Assembly: GCF_963576615.1 (NCBI RefSeq)
Contig: NC_088715.1
Coordinates: 61,240,981-61,304,980 of the forward strand
Source: Watersipora subatra
Lineage: Eukaryota; Bryozoa; Gymnolaemata; Cheilostomatida; Watersiporidae
Reading direction: 5' to 3'
Length of the DNA stretch: 64,000 nucleotides
Shown: one piece after another, positions 12,901-23,880 of the stretch
Numbering within the stretch: position 1 is the first letter of the stretch
Layout of the letters: every line of letters begins with the position of its first letter
Program-made: the position numbers and the translations under genes
The notes under the pieces: model-generated
What the model was told of the DNA's origin: nothing
Seen by the model: the letters and a program-made list of their open reading frames with translations, nothing else
Databases searched by the model: none

Positions 12901-14571
12901 ACATGTAATAACTATGTGCACATTTACTCAGATATGGCAAGGTGACCAATTGGTGCCAGTTGCAGTGTGCTGGTCTAGCAAGTAAATATTCAACAAATAA
13001 AATCCCACTAAAAGTAATGTTTTTCTAGCCTATAATCATAATTTCAGGTGAACACAACTCTTATTATAGTAAAAAAAATTATAGAATAACCATACCTTCA
13101 TTATATATCAGAGACCAGAATAAAAGAGAGATTAGAATTGTCTCTCCTGATGTGAGCTCATATAGGAACCAGTTCAACTTCATATACCACTTAACATCTT
13201 TTGAACTTCCTAGAACAAAAATCATACATAACATTTCCATTGCGTAAATATTATACAATGTGAAACCTCAAACAGCTTCTGAATGTATAGTTTCAATAGA
13301 GAAAACACCCACCACATGACATGTTATATATTCTGTAAAATAACTGGCTTTATGACCAGAAATGCGATTTGCCTCATTAGCAACCATATTACCTGTAATC
13401 CTTAAGAATGCATTTCAAGTGCTACTATAACAAGATGGCTAAAACTGAAAGTCTCCCTAAAGAGAACTCTGGTTTAATTTTGAGTATTTTACAGCGCTTT
13501 TACAGAATTTATAAATAGCTAACCATGTTTCTTAAAGATATTTGCAATGCTGCTTCCAAAATATTTGCATCGAAATGAATTTGGTTAACTCTCAGTGTGT
13601 TCATTTTGGTATTTTGAGTTTGGTCGTTGATGAGATTGCTAGCTATTATATTTCATGTAACTTTTTAATGAAACATTAGATTTAAGGTTATCAGTCAAAA
13701 GGGAGCTAGCTCTGAGCCTTTCTTTATAGCCTCAGAGCTTTAGTTTAGCTAAGAAGGGATTTGGCAAAGCATTAAGAGTTTATAAATGGCTTCCCCATGT
13801 TTTACCAAAACAAAAAATTAAAATTCACTGTTGCCTTAATTAGGACCTAATTAAGGCAACAGTGAATTCTAGATTATTTGTTTGTTACTGAGGCTAAACT
13901 TTGTGGCCAGAACTATTTAAGGGAAGATAACCCTAATATAATAGAAATACCTAGCAATAAATACCCTTCAGGTATTAAATAGGCAATAAATTATTATGCA
14001 TTAGTGGCCTACGGTTGTCAAGATAGAGAAACTAACTTCACATTTTTTAAACACACAATCAAACCTTTGGTTACAAATTTCTGATTGTATTAATTTTTTG
14101 ACAAGCAAGCTCAACAAACTACTTGCTTCGAAATATGAATATATCAATTTCAACATATCACGCCCGTGTTTCTAAAAAGTTAGTAAACGAGCTCATTAAC
14201 ACACTGTCCACTTTTATGCTGTTTGGTTGTATGGTGCTCAGAAAATTTATTAATAATTATATTAAACAGCGCTATATAGCATTTGATGATGGCTAGTAAA
14301 AGTCGTAGTAGTGGTAAAAAGATGAGGCAATGCTTTTAGAATTAAACAGCTATAGAAAGACATAGGGAGAAATCTTTGAGCTATTTTTTTGAATCTTCGA
14401 AACTATCCGTAGCATCAGAAAAAAGGGAAAGTAATGGAAAAAAGTAAAAGCCCAAAGTGAGATGTTACACAATCTTCAGGTGACAAGGTAACAAGTGCTA
14501 AATCGCATTGTTACTTTTGACCCGCTCGCCCGCTCACGGGCAATCTGGCTTACTTTGCACATATATGCAAA

Positions 14572-14644
<73 letters not shown>

Positions 14645-17600
14645 CGTATACTATATATATCAATAGATTGTTAACTTAAATGCAGCACTAATTATGCACT
14701 AAACTGAAGTTTTAAAATAAGATAAACTTGTACAATAAAATTCACACAAGCTGGTCACTAAAACCTGAGAACTTTTGCAGTCAGTTTTTATTTTCTTGCA
14801 GTGTTTGGTGGCTTTATGGACAGTTTTTATTTTGTCTAAACATAATTATATAGTTTTTTGTGTCTCTTGCTTTTTTAGCCTGCTCTACATTCACCAGTTG
14901 TAAAGTGCGGTCAAAGAGTAACAAAATACACTCTCCATCTACTCAACACTAGCTGCTGGCAGCTGTCTGATTACAGTGGCAGATGTTACAAAGCAGCTAA
15001 CCCAGAGCGATGGAAATGTTATCCAACTACTGCGGGTTGACATCTCCAACCAAAATCGAAATGTTCAAGTTTGCTACTGTAGTATCGACACCTTCACCGT
15101 ACCTTAGCCTTTTGTGAGTGCATTAAAATTAAACTTTTTTTTCTTAATGATTGAGGTTAATATTTGAAAATTTGAGAAAATCTGGAACCTAGATTTCTGC
15201 AATAGCAACTATAAAGGTGCGTTTACACCAGGCCGATTTGTCGGAGTTGAAAAAAACTCCGACAAATCGGCCTGGTGTAAACGCACCTTAAGTGGTTTTG
15301 GAAATGGTTTTAATACCCCAATTTATTTACGGCAGCGAAGTTGAAACACTACAATGAGAACCTATTGTTGAGCATGTTTCAATTACACATGCGGTTCTAC
15401 TAGCTACTCCATTTAAACATTTAAACCATTTAAACATTTATGTAACCGAGTCATTATTAGTACTACTTTGTGTACACCTCTACTGATCACTTTCTATCAA
15501 AGAGCAAAGAATGTCGAAGTAGAAGGCAAATAAAGGTGGTGTTCAATTAAAGGGTAGAGTTGTATTTTTTTAACCCTTCTTTTATAGTGGCGTTCTATTA
15601 AGGGTGGTGTTCAAATAAAAGTATCGTTCAAATAAAGGTTTTACGGTATTTTAAGCTAATCATCATCTCGCAACGCAGTTTATCTTTAGTGTCAAGCAGC
15701 AGCAACTATACTAATGTCAGCGACTGTTAGCTTTTGTGACACACACTTTTACATTAAAATAATTAGCTTTCTCTGAGCAGGGACATCTTTATCGACCAAT
15801 GATTCTGCTGTCGTACGCTTGCTGACGTATCTAACAAGTCAAATGATGTTTTTTGACCAACAAAAAAAATATTGCACCTGCTCATTGTAAGGGATCATTT
15901 GCAGTGACACGAACTAATTTCCTTTTTAGTAAATGAGGTGTTTATGATACTGTTTTGGTGGCCATATCACTCATCCTGTTTGTAGTTTTGCTGAGCACAG
16001 ATGCTAACCATAAGCGGCTGCCGCGTCTATCTTGAACTGTAATAACAACTACAGTACTACAATTTGTTCTGTTAATTGTGACACTGCACCTAGGAGCAAA
16101 GACCGATTTTCAATTTAGAAAAAAAGGTTTCTACATCCTGTAGAATTTCATAACAAAAGTTGTGCTAAGTGTAGTGGTAGGGCAAAGGGTCTCTGTCAAT
16201 ATTCAAGCAGGAACTAAACCAAATTCAAACTTGTAGATGCTAGGACAGTGGCTATCAGGAATTACCAACTCCATAAAGTTAAGCTTTGCTAATTAGTATC
16301 ATTTAAATTTTTGTAGATTTATCAAAAAAAATTGATATTTTTCTATCATTTGTGATTATTTTTTATGTTTGAGATGATCTGATTGCCAAGATTAAATTGT
16401 CTAGAATAAAATCGATAAAACTTGATCCCGATCAACACGCTTAGAAACAATGTACAAAATGATGTCACAATTTGTTATTGTTGCTATAGTTGATATCGGC
16501 TATTGCGCTCAAACTGAAGTGTTACGTGTATCTAATCTGTCGGTCTCTTTGCAACTATAGATGCCAATTATAGATGCCGTAATCGCATTTGGATTGATCT
16601 TAGTGTTTTAGTTGTGATCAAGTTTTATCGATTTTTTCTTAAAATATCCTGAAAATCAGATCACCTCAAACATCAGAAACATTTGCAAATGATAAAGAAA
16701 TATCGATACTTTCCAATAAAATCTAAAAGATTTTTGTCTAAAATCATGTATCTCTTCAGAATAAAGTTTGTTCTCGTCGTACTAGGGCTAATTTGTTTTT
16801 CGCAAAACGGTATCAACAATAATTTCTCTCGAACTTTAAGTTTGGCGATTGTAATTGCATCTCAGTTCAGGGCCATCCGTTATGGTAAAAGCAAATTTGC
16901 AAATAGACAATTGATAAATTTTCAGGTAAAGGTTTACTAAAATGCATATTAGAACTTCCATCAAGTATGTTTTTAGTAAGCTAAATTCATATAAGTTACA
17001 TATATTCCTATAAGACCATAACTACAAAATACACCAAAGTTATTGTAGGTAACTATAGTTACTACGGTTAACATATTGTTTTGTTAATAGCTTAAAATGA
17101 TGATGATTTTGATGATTTTTACCAGGCAGTGGTTTCATTATGTAATTACTTTGGGTTTTTATATCCCTCTATACAATATTTTTTGCATTATGATGTCAAC
17201 ACGAAAGCAAACTAAAATCATATAATCGAATACGAAATTATTTTTTATTGGAGTCGTAACAAAACCGACTATATTTAGCCATTATTTGCTAATTATTTTG
17301 CATTTACATTTAAACACCTTTACAGTTTTATTTTCCCTCTTAATTTATTTTAACAAAACACATATTTCATTATGTGAAATTTAAAAGTTACGGTTGTTTG
17401 AAAAAGTTTGAAAACCTTTAAAGTTGTTTTATTTTTTCTGAATTCATTTGAACTGCACAAAAACACTTTTTCCATAATATGAAATTTAAAAGTTAGAATG
17501 ATAAATGTTGTATATGTTAAATAAAAATAAATTTTCTGTCCAAAGACTTTTTTATTACCCGGGTAACGCCGGGCATTCACCTAGTATCTTTATAATATTC

Positions 17601-20600
17601 ACTTGCGTAACTTCCTGAAAATTTATCATCTTCTCTAGCAGTACTTACTTCAGCTAAAAAGCAATGAATGCTGCTCTAGCTGAAGCAAGTACTGCTGACA
17701 TGTACATATCATGTTGAAGTAAGTACTGCTGTCACGTACATATCATGTTGAAGTAAGTACTGCTATTATGTACATATCATGTTGAAGTAAGTACTACTGT
17801 CATGTACATATCATGTTGAAGTAAGTACTGCTGTCATGTACATATCATGCTGATGTAAGTACTGGTGTCATGTACATATCATGCCGAAGTAAGTACTGCT
17901 GCCATGTACATATCATGCTGAAGTAAGTACTGCTGTTATGTACATATCATGCTGAAGTAAGTACTGCTGTCATTATCCATAATGAAGTCTTATATAAGAA
18001 CATAGATATTGATTTCTTTAACTTAAAATAAAGTTTCACAAAAAAAGAATAAAATCTTCAAGTATTGAAGCCTGTACAGGAAGCAAATAAATCAATTATT
18101 TGTTGTTTACTGTCGACAGTTTAAGTCAACTGCTTTTAATTTTTATATCACTGAGACTTCCAAGATGCAATATCAATGACTAAAATTGGTAAAGTCACTG
18201 TGCAAAACTGTATCAAGTGTTTCTTGTTAAATTCTGAGTTGTCTCCTACTATTCATTCTAGTTTACATACATTCTCAGCACTCTCCTATCAGACAGCTCA
18301 TTTATACCCATAGCAGTTACTAGTTGGTATTTATTCACAAACAATAAACCACAAACAGTGCTTTTGCTACTAAATAATTAATTTCATTCTGATGAGATTT
18401 AAACCGTAATACTGTAATTAGCAAGGCATAGTTTGATGGAGTAGATAACTCCTGATAATCCCTCTCCTAGCAGCTACAAGTTCATTAATGATGTTTCAAT
18501 TTGTGCTTGAATATTGGTGAGATTCAATGACCTACCGCTAAATTTAGCACACATCTTCTGTTATGGAAATCTAAAGTTTGTAGAAACCATTTTCTAAATT
18601 GAAAATCGGTTTTTGTTCTAATGGCTGTGTCATAATCAACAGAAAAGATTACAGTAGGTTCAAGACAGACTTGGCAGCTGCTTATGATTGACATCTATTC
18701 TCATGCCGACTACAAAAACAGGTGGCATGGCACCAGTACAGCATAATATACAGCTAATTTACTAAAGAGGAAATTAACTAGTGTTACTGCTGCAGTAATG
18801 TGAATGATCGGACCATGCATAAAAGTGCTGATCTGTAAAACTAACTGTTACAAGTTTGAATTCCGCACCACGCAATTCATTTTTGATCTTCAACCATGGC
18901 TCTGGACACACAGATGGGCATGGCTCTTATTTTAGTAAAGAATACTGATTAATTAAATGTTCTCGGAGATTATGTTACAAAAACATTTTTGTTAGAAACT
19001 TAAAAATTCTCTGAAAAGACATCGAGTACTTTTCAACTCAAAACTTGGGCATATCTACTTAATAAAAACCTAGAAACTCGGAAAGGTTAGTACAAGTTAA
19101 TAACTGCTTCCCTTTGAAAAGCTGGTATAAACTAATAATTGTTCTCTGTTTCAAATCATGATAAAGCAAGTAGCTATTTGACAAGCTCAATTTATGAATG
19201 AGCTATAAAGACTTCCATAGAAGGACCACAACTAGAAATAATTATATTTTTTTGTAATTTTAAACCAAGTAAGGTCAGAGATGATAAAAGTAGAATCATC
19301 CCCTATCTCAACATTGCTAAAGGAAAAGCCTAAAACATGGAAGTTTAAAGGACTTGACCCTGGCGTGGCATCATAGTTACTCCCCTTATAGAGGAAGTCA
19401 GAGAAAGGTCCATATTTGGTAAGCTAGAAGTATGAGTGTGAACAATTTAAAGGTGATGTTATTAGTTCTCAGCCTAATATACTAACAGTTTTAAGTTTCA
19501 ACAAATGCTATTTGAACGGAAAAACTGAAATGCCTGATTCTTTAGAAGATCACTAACCAAAGCCATGACCTACATGTACCTATAATATTTTATGGCTTTT
19601 ACAGCTTTGAATGAGGCATCTAATATATTATTTCTTTGACAGTGAGGTATGTACCTTCCCTCCTTAAGGTCTTTAGGAGTCGGAATTGCCCACCATCTTT
19701 CTAGAAATTGTCCCCTCCTACTTTTTTATAGCATTTATTTGTAGCTACTTGTGATAGTCAACTTACTTGAATGTCCATAGCATACTGTTGCCACGACTGC
19801 GTTTACCAATTGTGCTATGGTAAAGGCTAGAATACCCCAGCTGGTCAGGTAGATGAACCACTTCACCCTTTGGCTTTCATCAGCGTACCTATCAGAGAAG
19901 CAGCCTGACGTTTATTCAAAACAAACTTTCACAAAATTTTAGTTGATTTTATTGGAAAGAATCGGTATGTTCTATCATTTGCGATCGCTTTGATGTTTGA
20001 GGTTAGCTGACTGTCAGAGCGTTTTAAAATTGAAATCAATAAAATTTAATCACAATTAGAATGCTCAGATGAAAAATACATGCGAAATGGCGTCACTAGT
20101 TTTTTTCATTGCGCTAATTGATATCGGCTACTGCATTCAAGTTAAAGCATTATGCGTTTCTTTTCTGTCGATCTCTTTCAACTACAGATATCATGATCAC
20201 ACTTTCGATTGATCTGAGCATTTTAATCGTGATCAAGTTTTATCAAGATTAAACAACAGATTCTCTTCTGTTGTCTTCCACATCTGATAAGTATACGTAC
20301 GCTGCGTTTCCATGTTACTGAATGGGTGCGGAGTTGCTCTCCCACTCTAACAATTTAGAATTGCGCTATAGATCTTTTCAAGAATAGTGATGTATTCCTC
20401 AAAATAAAACTTGTTAAAGTAGACTCTCTTTTAGTCACAGTCACTTCTCAGTTCATGCATAGTCAACTAGTTGTACTAACTAGTAATTATTTCGTCATCC
20501 TCTTACGAGCAACCACTCCTTCACATGTAAATATTTGTGTAAAGGCATAGTCAATCAGAAAACAGGTGAGTGGCAGTATTGGGAAGAGCTTAACTGAGTG

Positions 20601-22624
20601 TTGTCAATTCGGATCCATCAAAGTACTCAAGTCTCAATGTACTCTTACAGCGAAGGCTTTCCCACAATTTTAACGAAGCGAATCAACGTTAACTGTGCAG
20701 GATTCTACTGTTTCTATGATTTGTAGTGGAAGCAACTCCAAACCTATTCGAAGCATAGAAATTCAGTGATAATATGACATTCTGACTTATGTTTATTCAA
20801 GGTTACATCATGCCATTACAGTTTTCTAAATATGACTGAAAAAAACTACTCTAGACACAGTTAGAATAGTTGAGCTGAAATAAGACCAGCTCTATAGATT
20901 AATAGCTTTGGGATCACAGAAGGTACTCAGATCATCTCTGTTGTATTTACTGATCTAACTTTGTAAATTGTATTTTACAATCTGAATGATAGCCTCCACT
21001 CTCTCCACCTGAATGATAGCCACCACTCTCTCTACCTGAATGATAGCCATCACTCTCTCTACCTGAATGATAGCCACCACTCTCTCCACCTGAATGATAG
21101 CCACCACACTCTCCACCTGAATGATAGCCACCACGCTCTCCACCTGAATGATAGCCACCACTCTCTCCACCTGAATGATAGCCACCACTCTCTCCACCTG
21201 AATGATAGCCACCACTCTTTCTACCTGAATGATGGCCACCACTTTCTCTACCTGAATGACAGCCACCACTCTTTCTACCGTAAGCCTTAGTGGTTTGCAA
21301 AAGATAAATAACCTATGCAAACTGATTCATTGAGTAGTCCTTATTGGATAGATCACAATTTTCATCATAATTTCTTTTATCGGAAATCATCTTTGTTTGA
21401 GATGTGTTTAAAAGCACTCACAGATTCATAATTAATAAAAGATGACTTTGATATTAATATTAAATTATCAAAAATGATAAAGTGAAGTATGGATGTCAAA
21501 GACTTTTATTTTTGTGTTACAATCGCAGTTGTATTAAATGAGGGTACTTTCACACGATCACTAAATGCAATTAAGGAAATGGCTAGCATGTTAGAGAATA
21601 TTATGGTTAATGAGCCCATGATATTCAGCTTATTAGAATGGCCAACTGAGTTGACCAGCCACCTTCCAATACTTCAAAATAATTGTGCCAATCAGAAAAT
21701 AAAATTTGCTTTGCGAGAGAAAAGGAAACAGACAGATGGATGGACAGACGGACAGATAGATGGATGAACGAACAATAGCCAATAACAATATAGGTGTGAT
21801 GAACTCTGGTTAATATGACAAACTTAAGCTAATTACACAAGAACTTTATCAGTATTTTTTATTATTTGCGATTGTTGTTGATGTTTGAGGTGATCTGACT
21901 GCCAAGATGTTTCAAGGTTAAAATTTGCAAAACCTCATTGCTGTTAAAACGCTCAGAAGAAAATGCATGCCGAACAGATGTCACTTGTTACTGATATCGG
22001 CTAATATGTTCAAATTGCAGCATTACGCGTCTCTATTTTGTCGGCTTCTTAGACAAAGTGCAACTATAGGCCTCATAACCACACTTTTGCTTATATCTGA
22101 GCATGATCACCGCGATCGAGTTTTATCGATTTCAATCTTGAAACATCCTTGAAGTCAGATCATCTCAAATGGCAAAAACAATTGCAAACGATAAAGAAAT
22201 ACCGATAATTTTTGCCAAAATCCACTACAATTTTGTATACGAGTAAATTCCCAATGTAAGAGAGAATTCACTTTTATCCTGTAGCAACTAACTTCATGGT
22301 AAAAACCATTCTTTAGCAGATCTGTATCATCAACCATCTAATGACCTGCTGTCGATAAAGAATGCAGGTCAGCGATAGTTTGAATAACAGACTAGTAAAA
22401 AATCTTTCAAATCATCCAAGTAGTAGCCAATCATTTTACCATGTCTGCTCGGCAGCTCCAGAGAATATGGTGAACGCAGAAAAGAAAATGACTGAAAGCC
22501 ATCTCCAACCTAGGTAGAAAATCCTCCATACTTTGTTAAGTCTATGTTCAGAAGAGAAGAGACGCCAAGGCTCTGTGTTTGAAAAGAATAAGTTCTGAAA
22601 GGAGCACTCTCCAGTTCTACCCAT
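7275..22624 (-). CDS. Rolling stone-like membrane protein, copy C (six exons)
   Basis: Exons 22624-22440, 19888-19767, 13209-13096, 10605-10403, 7949-7785 and 7316-7275 join in phase to 831 bp (276 residues plus stop). The start is MGRTGECSFQNLFF, and family motifs follow: WRIFYLGWRW, QRVKWFIYLTSWG, VKWYMKLNW, THGVNGLYVLIDIWITAMP, and GGTNALGMPYIY followed by VLDW. I infer six membrane helices. An in-frame ATG nine codons upstream (22651) is rejected because copies A and B begin at the MG position. An AATAAA lies at 7242-7237, about 33 nt after the stop, which supports the terminal exon. Introns total over 14 kb and are full of SINEs, MITEs and minisatellites. Copy C is the most divergent in exons 1 and 4 but matches A closely in exons 2 and 3. 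Function is inferred only from family membership. Confidence 0.85.
7785..7949 (-). CDS. Copy C exon 5
   Basis: Encodes VLDWSDGVTWPLIYC, TM6 and a polar tail ending SSSSVAY, 165 bp, acceptor TTTATTAAAG, donor GTGAGT. Reading through would add 14 codons to a stop at 7740; the shared donor makes splicing more likely. Confidence 0.8.
8028..8492. repeat. 18-bp minisatellite, about 25 copies
   Basis: Unit GTATAAAGCGTATGAAAT with point variants, just 5' of copy C exon 5 (in intron 4). Because 18 is a multiple of three, all frames stay open, giving false ORFs up to 233 codons. Confidence 0.95.
9105..9445 (+). mobile_element. tRNA-derived SINE (family C), two heads in tandem
   Basis: Two tRNA-like heads (about 9105-9180 and 9290-9365). 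The second has A-box-like TGGCCCTGGTGTTAGAG and B-box GAGTTCAAATCC. The tail contains a TTTAGTATATTAAAGG block related to the family tail. Confidence 0.65.
9447..9750 (+). mobile_element. SINE (family B)
   Basis: Head GAATGCCCGGTATTGCGCGG, a middle block with CTTGCCATTAGCCTGGCA, and a tRNA-like 3' part (GTAGCTAAATCGGTAAGG then GAGATCAAATC). Homologous to 51557-51825 and, inverted, to 27765-28043. Confidence 0.65.
9885..9990. repeat. (TA)n microsatellite
   Basis: About 33 uninterrupted TA units followed by a degenerate stretch, in intron 4 of copy C. Confidence 0.95.
10155..10335 (+). mobile_element. tRNA-derived SINE (family C)
   Basis: tRNA-like head with B-box GGTTCGAGTCC at about 10250 and the family tail (GGACACG, then TTATTATAGTAAAGA). 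It ends about 70 bp from the donor of copy C exon 4. Confidence 0.65.
10403..10605 (-). CDS. Copy C exon 4 (family core)
   Basis: Encodes DYPIYADTYVTHGVNG through GGTNALGMPYIYS, 203 bp, acceptor CATTTTCAG, donor GTAAGT in phase 0. Confidence 0.9.
10761..11045. mobile_element. Candidate MITE, about 285 bp, 30-bp inverted ends
   Basis: GTTTCCATAGAGTGCTATA at 10762 pairs with an inverted version at 11015-11043 with a few mismatches. No coding capacity. Confidence 0.5.
11640..11985 (-). mobile_element. SINE (family A)
   Basis: Shares its central block and the ACCACTAGGCTACGGC end with the copies at 1725 and 4090. Confidence 0.55.
11985..12260 (+). repeat. Dispersed repeat with GCCCGG head
   Basis: Homologous over most of its length to 17225-17587 in the opposite orientation, including ACAACATTTATCATTCTAA and GTGTTTAAATGT. 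Its head resembles that of SINE family B. Confidence 0.6.
12680..13075 (+). mobile_element. Two tRNA-derived SINE copies (family C)
   Basis: Heads at about 12685-12770 (B-box AATTCAAATCC) and about 12925-13000. The second ends in CTTATTATAGTAAAAA, about 15 bp from the donor of copy C exon 3. Confidence 0.55.
13096..13209 (-). CDS. Copy C exon 3
   Basis: Encodes SSKDVKWYMKLNWFLYEL then TM3 (TILISLLFWSLIYNE), 114 bp, acceptor TTTTGTTCTAG, donor GTATGG in phase 1. A stretch of codons is identical to copy A. Confidence 0.85.
13210..14570. other. Intron 2 of copy C, mostly unique
   Basis: No exon seen. It holds the hairpin at 13822-13868 and otherwise AT-rich sequence. Confidence 0.4.
13822..13868. 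repeat. Perfect palindrome, 23-bp arms
   Basis: Arms 13822-13844 and 13846-13868 are exact inverted complements around a single base. Confidence 0.95.
14574..14640. repeat. (TA)n microsatellite
   Basis: About 32 TA units. Confidence 0.95.
15214..15289. mobile_element. Perfect 35-bp hairpin, probable miniature transposon
   Basis: Arms 15214-15248 and 15255-15289 are exact inverted complements around GAAAAA. The outer end reads AAGGTGCGTTTACACCAGGC. It looks like a tiny MITE of nothing but inverted repeats. Confidence 0.85.
15543..15645. mobile_element. Small MITE (TTTTACGGTA ends)
   Basis: Ends in GTTCAAATAAAGGTTTTACG with a related inverted block upstream. Homologous in the other orientation to 30268-30371. 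Confidence 0.55.
16303..16740. mobile_element. Foldback MITE (family M1), full copy
   Basis: About 430 bp, with inverted ends of about 140 bp containing GTTTGAGATGATCTGATTG and its inverted partner. The centre carries GATATCGGCTATTGC. Confidence 0.8.
16960..17225. mobile_element. Partial copy of the TA-flanked element at 59261-60267
   Basis: Matches 59990-60250 through AGGTAACTATAGTTACT, GATTTTTACCAG and ACTAAAATCATAT, but lacks the terminal repeat. Confidence 0.55.
17225..17587 (-). repeat. Dispersed repeat with GCCCGG head, inverted copy
   Basis: Reverse-strand homologue of 11985-12260; ends at GCCGGGCATTCACCTAG on the plus strand. Confidence 0.6.
17688..17972. repeat. 34-bp minisatellite, about 8 copies
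   Basis: Unit built from CATGTACATATCATGTTGAA plus GTAAGTACTGCTGT, with C/T variants. Confidence 0.95.
18800..19090 (+). mobile_element. SINE (family C)
   Basis: tRNA-like head at 18805-18875 and tail with CTTATTTTAGTAAAGAATAC. The 200 bp that follow match 23030-23225. Confidence 0.55.
19767..19888 (-). CDS. Copy C exon 2
   Basis: Encodes YADESQRVKWFIYLTSWG and TM2, 122 bp, acceptor TTCTCTGATAG, donor GTAAGT in phase 1. The exon tail (ATVCYGHS) is unlike A and B. Confidence 0.85.
19920..20262. mobile_element. Foldback MITE (family M1), truncated
   Basis: Left end, centre (GATATCGGCTACTGC) and start of the right arm are present; the outer right arm is missing. Begins 32 bp upstream of the acceptor of copy C exon 2. 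Confidence 0.75.
20280..20980. other. Intron 1 of copy C, nothing recognised
   Basis: AT-rich sequence without repeats or exon signatures. Confidence 0.4.
20984..21274. repeat. 27-bp minisatellite, about 10-11 copies
   Basis: Unit GCCACCACTCTCTCCACC plus TGAATGATA. The minus strand reads as a nine-residue repeat (YHSGGESGG), an artefact of unit length. Confidence 0.95.
21831..22236. mobile_element. Foldback MITE (family M1), full copy
   Basis: Both arms present (TTTGAGGTGATCTGACTGCC and its partner near 22155) with the ATTACGCGTCTCTATT centre. Confidence 0.8.
22440..22624 (-). CDS. Copy C exon 1
   Basis: Encodes MGRTGECSFQNLFFSNTEPW through GAAEQTW with TM1, 185 bp, donor GGTAAAAT in phase 2. 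Confidence 0.85.
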
Positions 22625-22970
22625 GATAACCAAGCGCAATGATTCAAACATATATGGCTAAATACTAACCAGCACTGATAGTAAGGGCAATTTGGAATCA
22701 AGACTTAACTTCATGAGGATGATAGACTTACCAAACAGATTGGCTAATCACCAATTATATCCCACATCTGCTAAGACTGCAGTTACTGTAATAGATTGAC
22801 ACCAGTGATGCAGAAAGTGCAATGCATCATGTCCCTATTCAGTGACCTAGTTCTAAGAATTTAGGTCTGCCTCTGCCTCTCTGGGATGTCCAGAATTTAC
22901 AGGAAGTGCGACATGAAAATTTTAACAACTCAGGTTTATCGTAACGCCCACTTAATAATTGATTAGTACC
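22625..22970. promoter_or_regulatory. Region upstream of copy C, no clear promoter motif
   Basis: Lies directly 5' of copy C on the minus strand and must hold or precede its promoter. I see no convincing TATA or initiator. Confidence 0.25.
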
Positions 22971-22974
22971 CTTG

Positions 22975-23225
22975 CAGTCTCATGAGCCATGAGAGATTGT
23001 CAGAACTGCTTTCCCATTCTCCAACAGGGCTTCAGACAGACAGATGGACACGACTTTTATTATAATAAAAAGTACTGATTATTCCAAATGCTCTCAGATA
23101 TTGTTACAGGAGCCATATTTCAGACACCTGAAATCTTAAAAACTCTTGGGTGAGGCTGCGAATGTTCTCCAAATGCAAAACTTATGCCAAAGTAGTTACT
23201 AAAAATATAGAAATCTGGATTCATG
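22975..23225 (+). mobile_element. SINE (family C) tail
   Basis: Contains GACAGACAGATGGACACG then TTTATTATAATAAAAAGTA, followed by a 150-bp block shared with 18950-19085. Confidence 0.55.
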
Positions 23226-23559
23226 ACAAAACAACTTACAGATTTGTCTCTCCTTGGTCTATCCTTTTTCCGATGGGCTGTCAAACTGCCAAAAGATTAA
23301 GGTATAATTTCTAACTTTGTAAAAGCCTGTTCACACTATATCGCTGTGTCGGTGTTAGTCCCACAATAGAGCACTAGGGGCAGTAGGATTTATGAGTGTA
23401 CAGGTACATGTAAGAGAAAGAGTACCAATGATACGGTAGTAGTATCCGTGTGTCTAATACTGTCTTATAAAACCAATAATTCATCTGGGAGGAGTAATAT
23501 GTCTTATGAGTTGTGATTCCTGTGAGACCAGTAGTACCTATAAGAAAAATACTACCTGT

Positions 23560-23880
23560 AAAAGGAGATCGGCCGTGGTTTATCGGTCTAGAAAGCCTGA
23601 CATGCAAACAACAGGTTGTTCAATTCCCAAACATGCAAATAATATGCTGGTGTTCAATTTTTAGGCCACCACTGGTGACAGAAATGACATCCAACCTCAA
23701 GTGCTCTATGCAACTAGGCGTGTCTCCAGTCGTTGAGGCTCCTTGTTATTGGACTCAGACACATCTTGTCAAGATCGCAGAGTCACATTTTTGCAAAAAT
23801 GTTCTTAAAAACACTCACACAGCCTCTGCTTGCTGTAAGCTAAGCAGATATCAAACTCCATCTGTGAGGAATTGCTTACA
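23560..23880 (+). mobile_element. tRNA-derived SINE (family A)
   Basis: tRNA-like head GGCCGTGGTTTATCGGTCTA and B-box-like GGTTGTTCAATTCCC, then the family body ending CAGCCTCTGCTTGC. The 152-codon ORF across it is not a gene. Confidence 0.6.

Larger units (their letters stand above)
16056..18658. repeat. Long inverted repeat, arms about 245 bp, span 2.6 kb
   Basis: 16056-16302 aligns to the inverted complement of 18413-18658 over its full length with scattered mismatches and small gaps; shared blocks include CCGATTTTCAATTTAGAAAA and CAATATTCAAGCA. A foldback MITE starts right after the left arm. The loop also holds two dispersed repeats and a 34-bp minisatellite. Confidence 0.8.

Noticed and set aside
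17688-17972. CRISPR-like 34-bp repeats
   Set aside because: Head-to-tail minisatellite without spacers or cas genes.
18385-18410. Second hammerhead-like CTGATGAGA
   Set aside because: No GAAA at proper distance and no pairing stems.
20947-21320. Gly/Ser/His repeat protein on the minus strand
   Set aside because: 27-bp array; two frames are open together.
21489-21767. 92-codon plus-strand ORF
   Set aside because: Ends in a GACAGATGGA microsatellite, no recognised domain, no splice context; probably chance.
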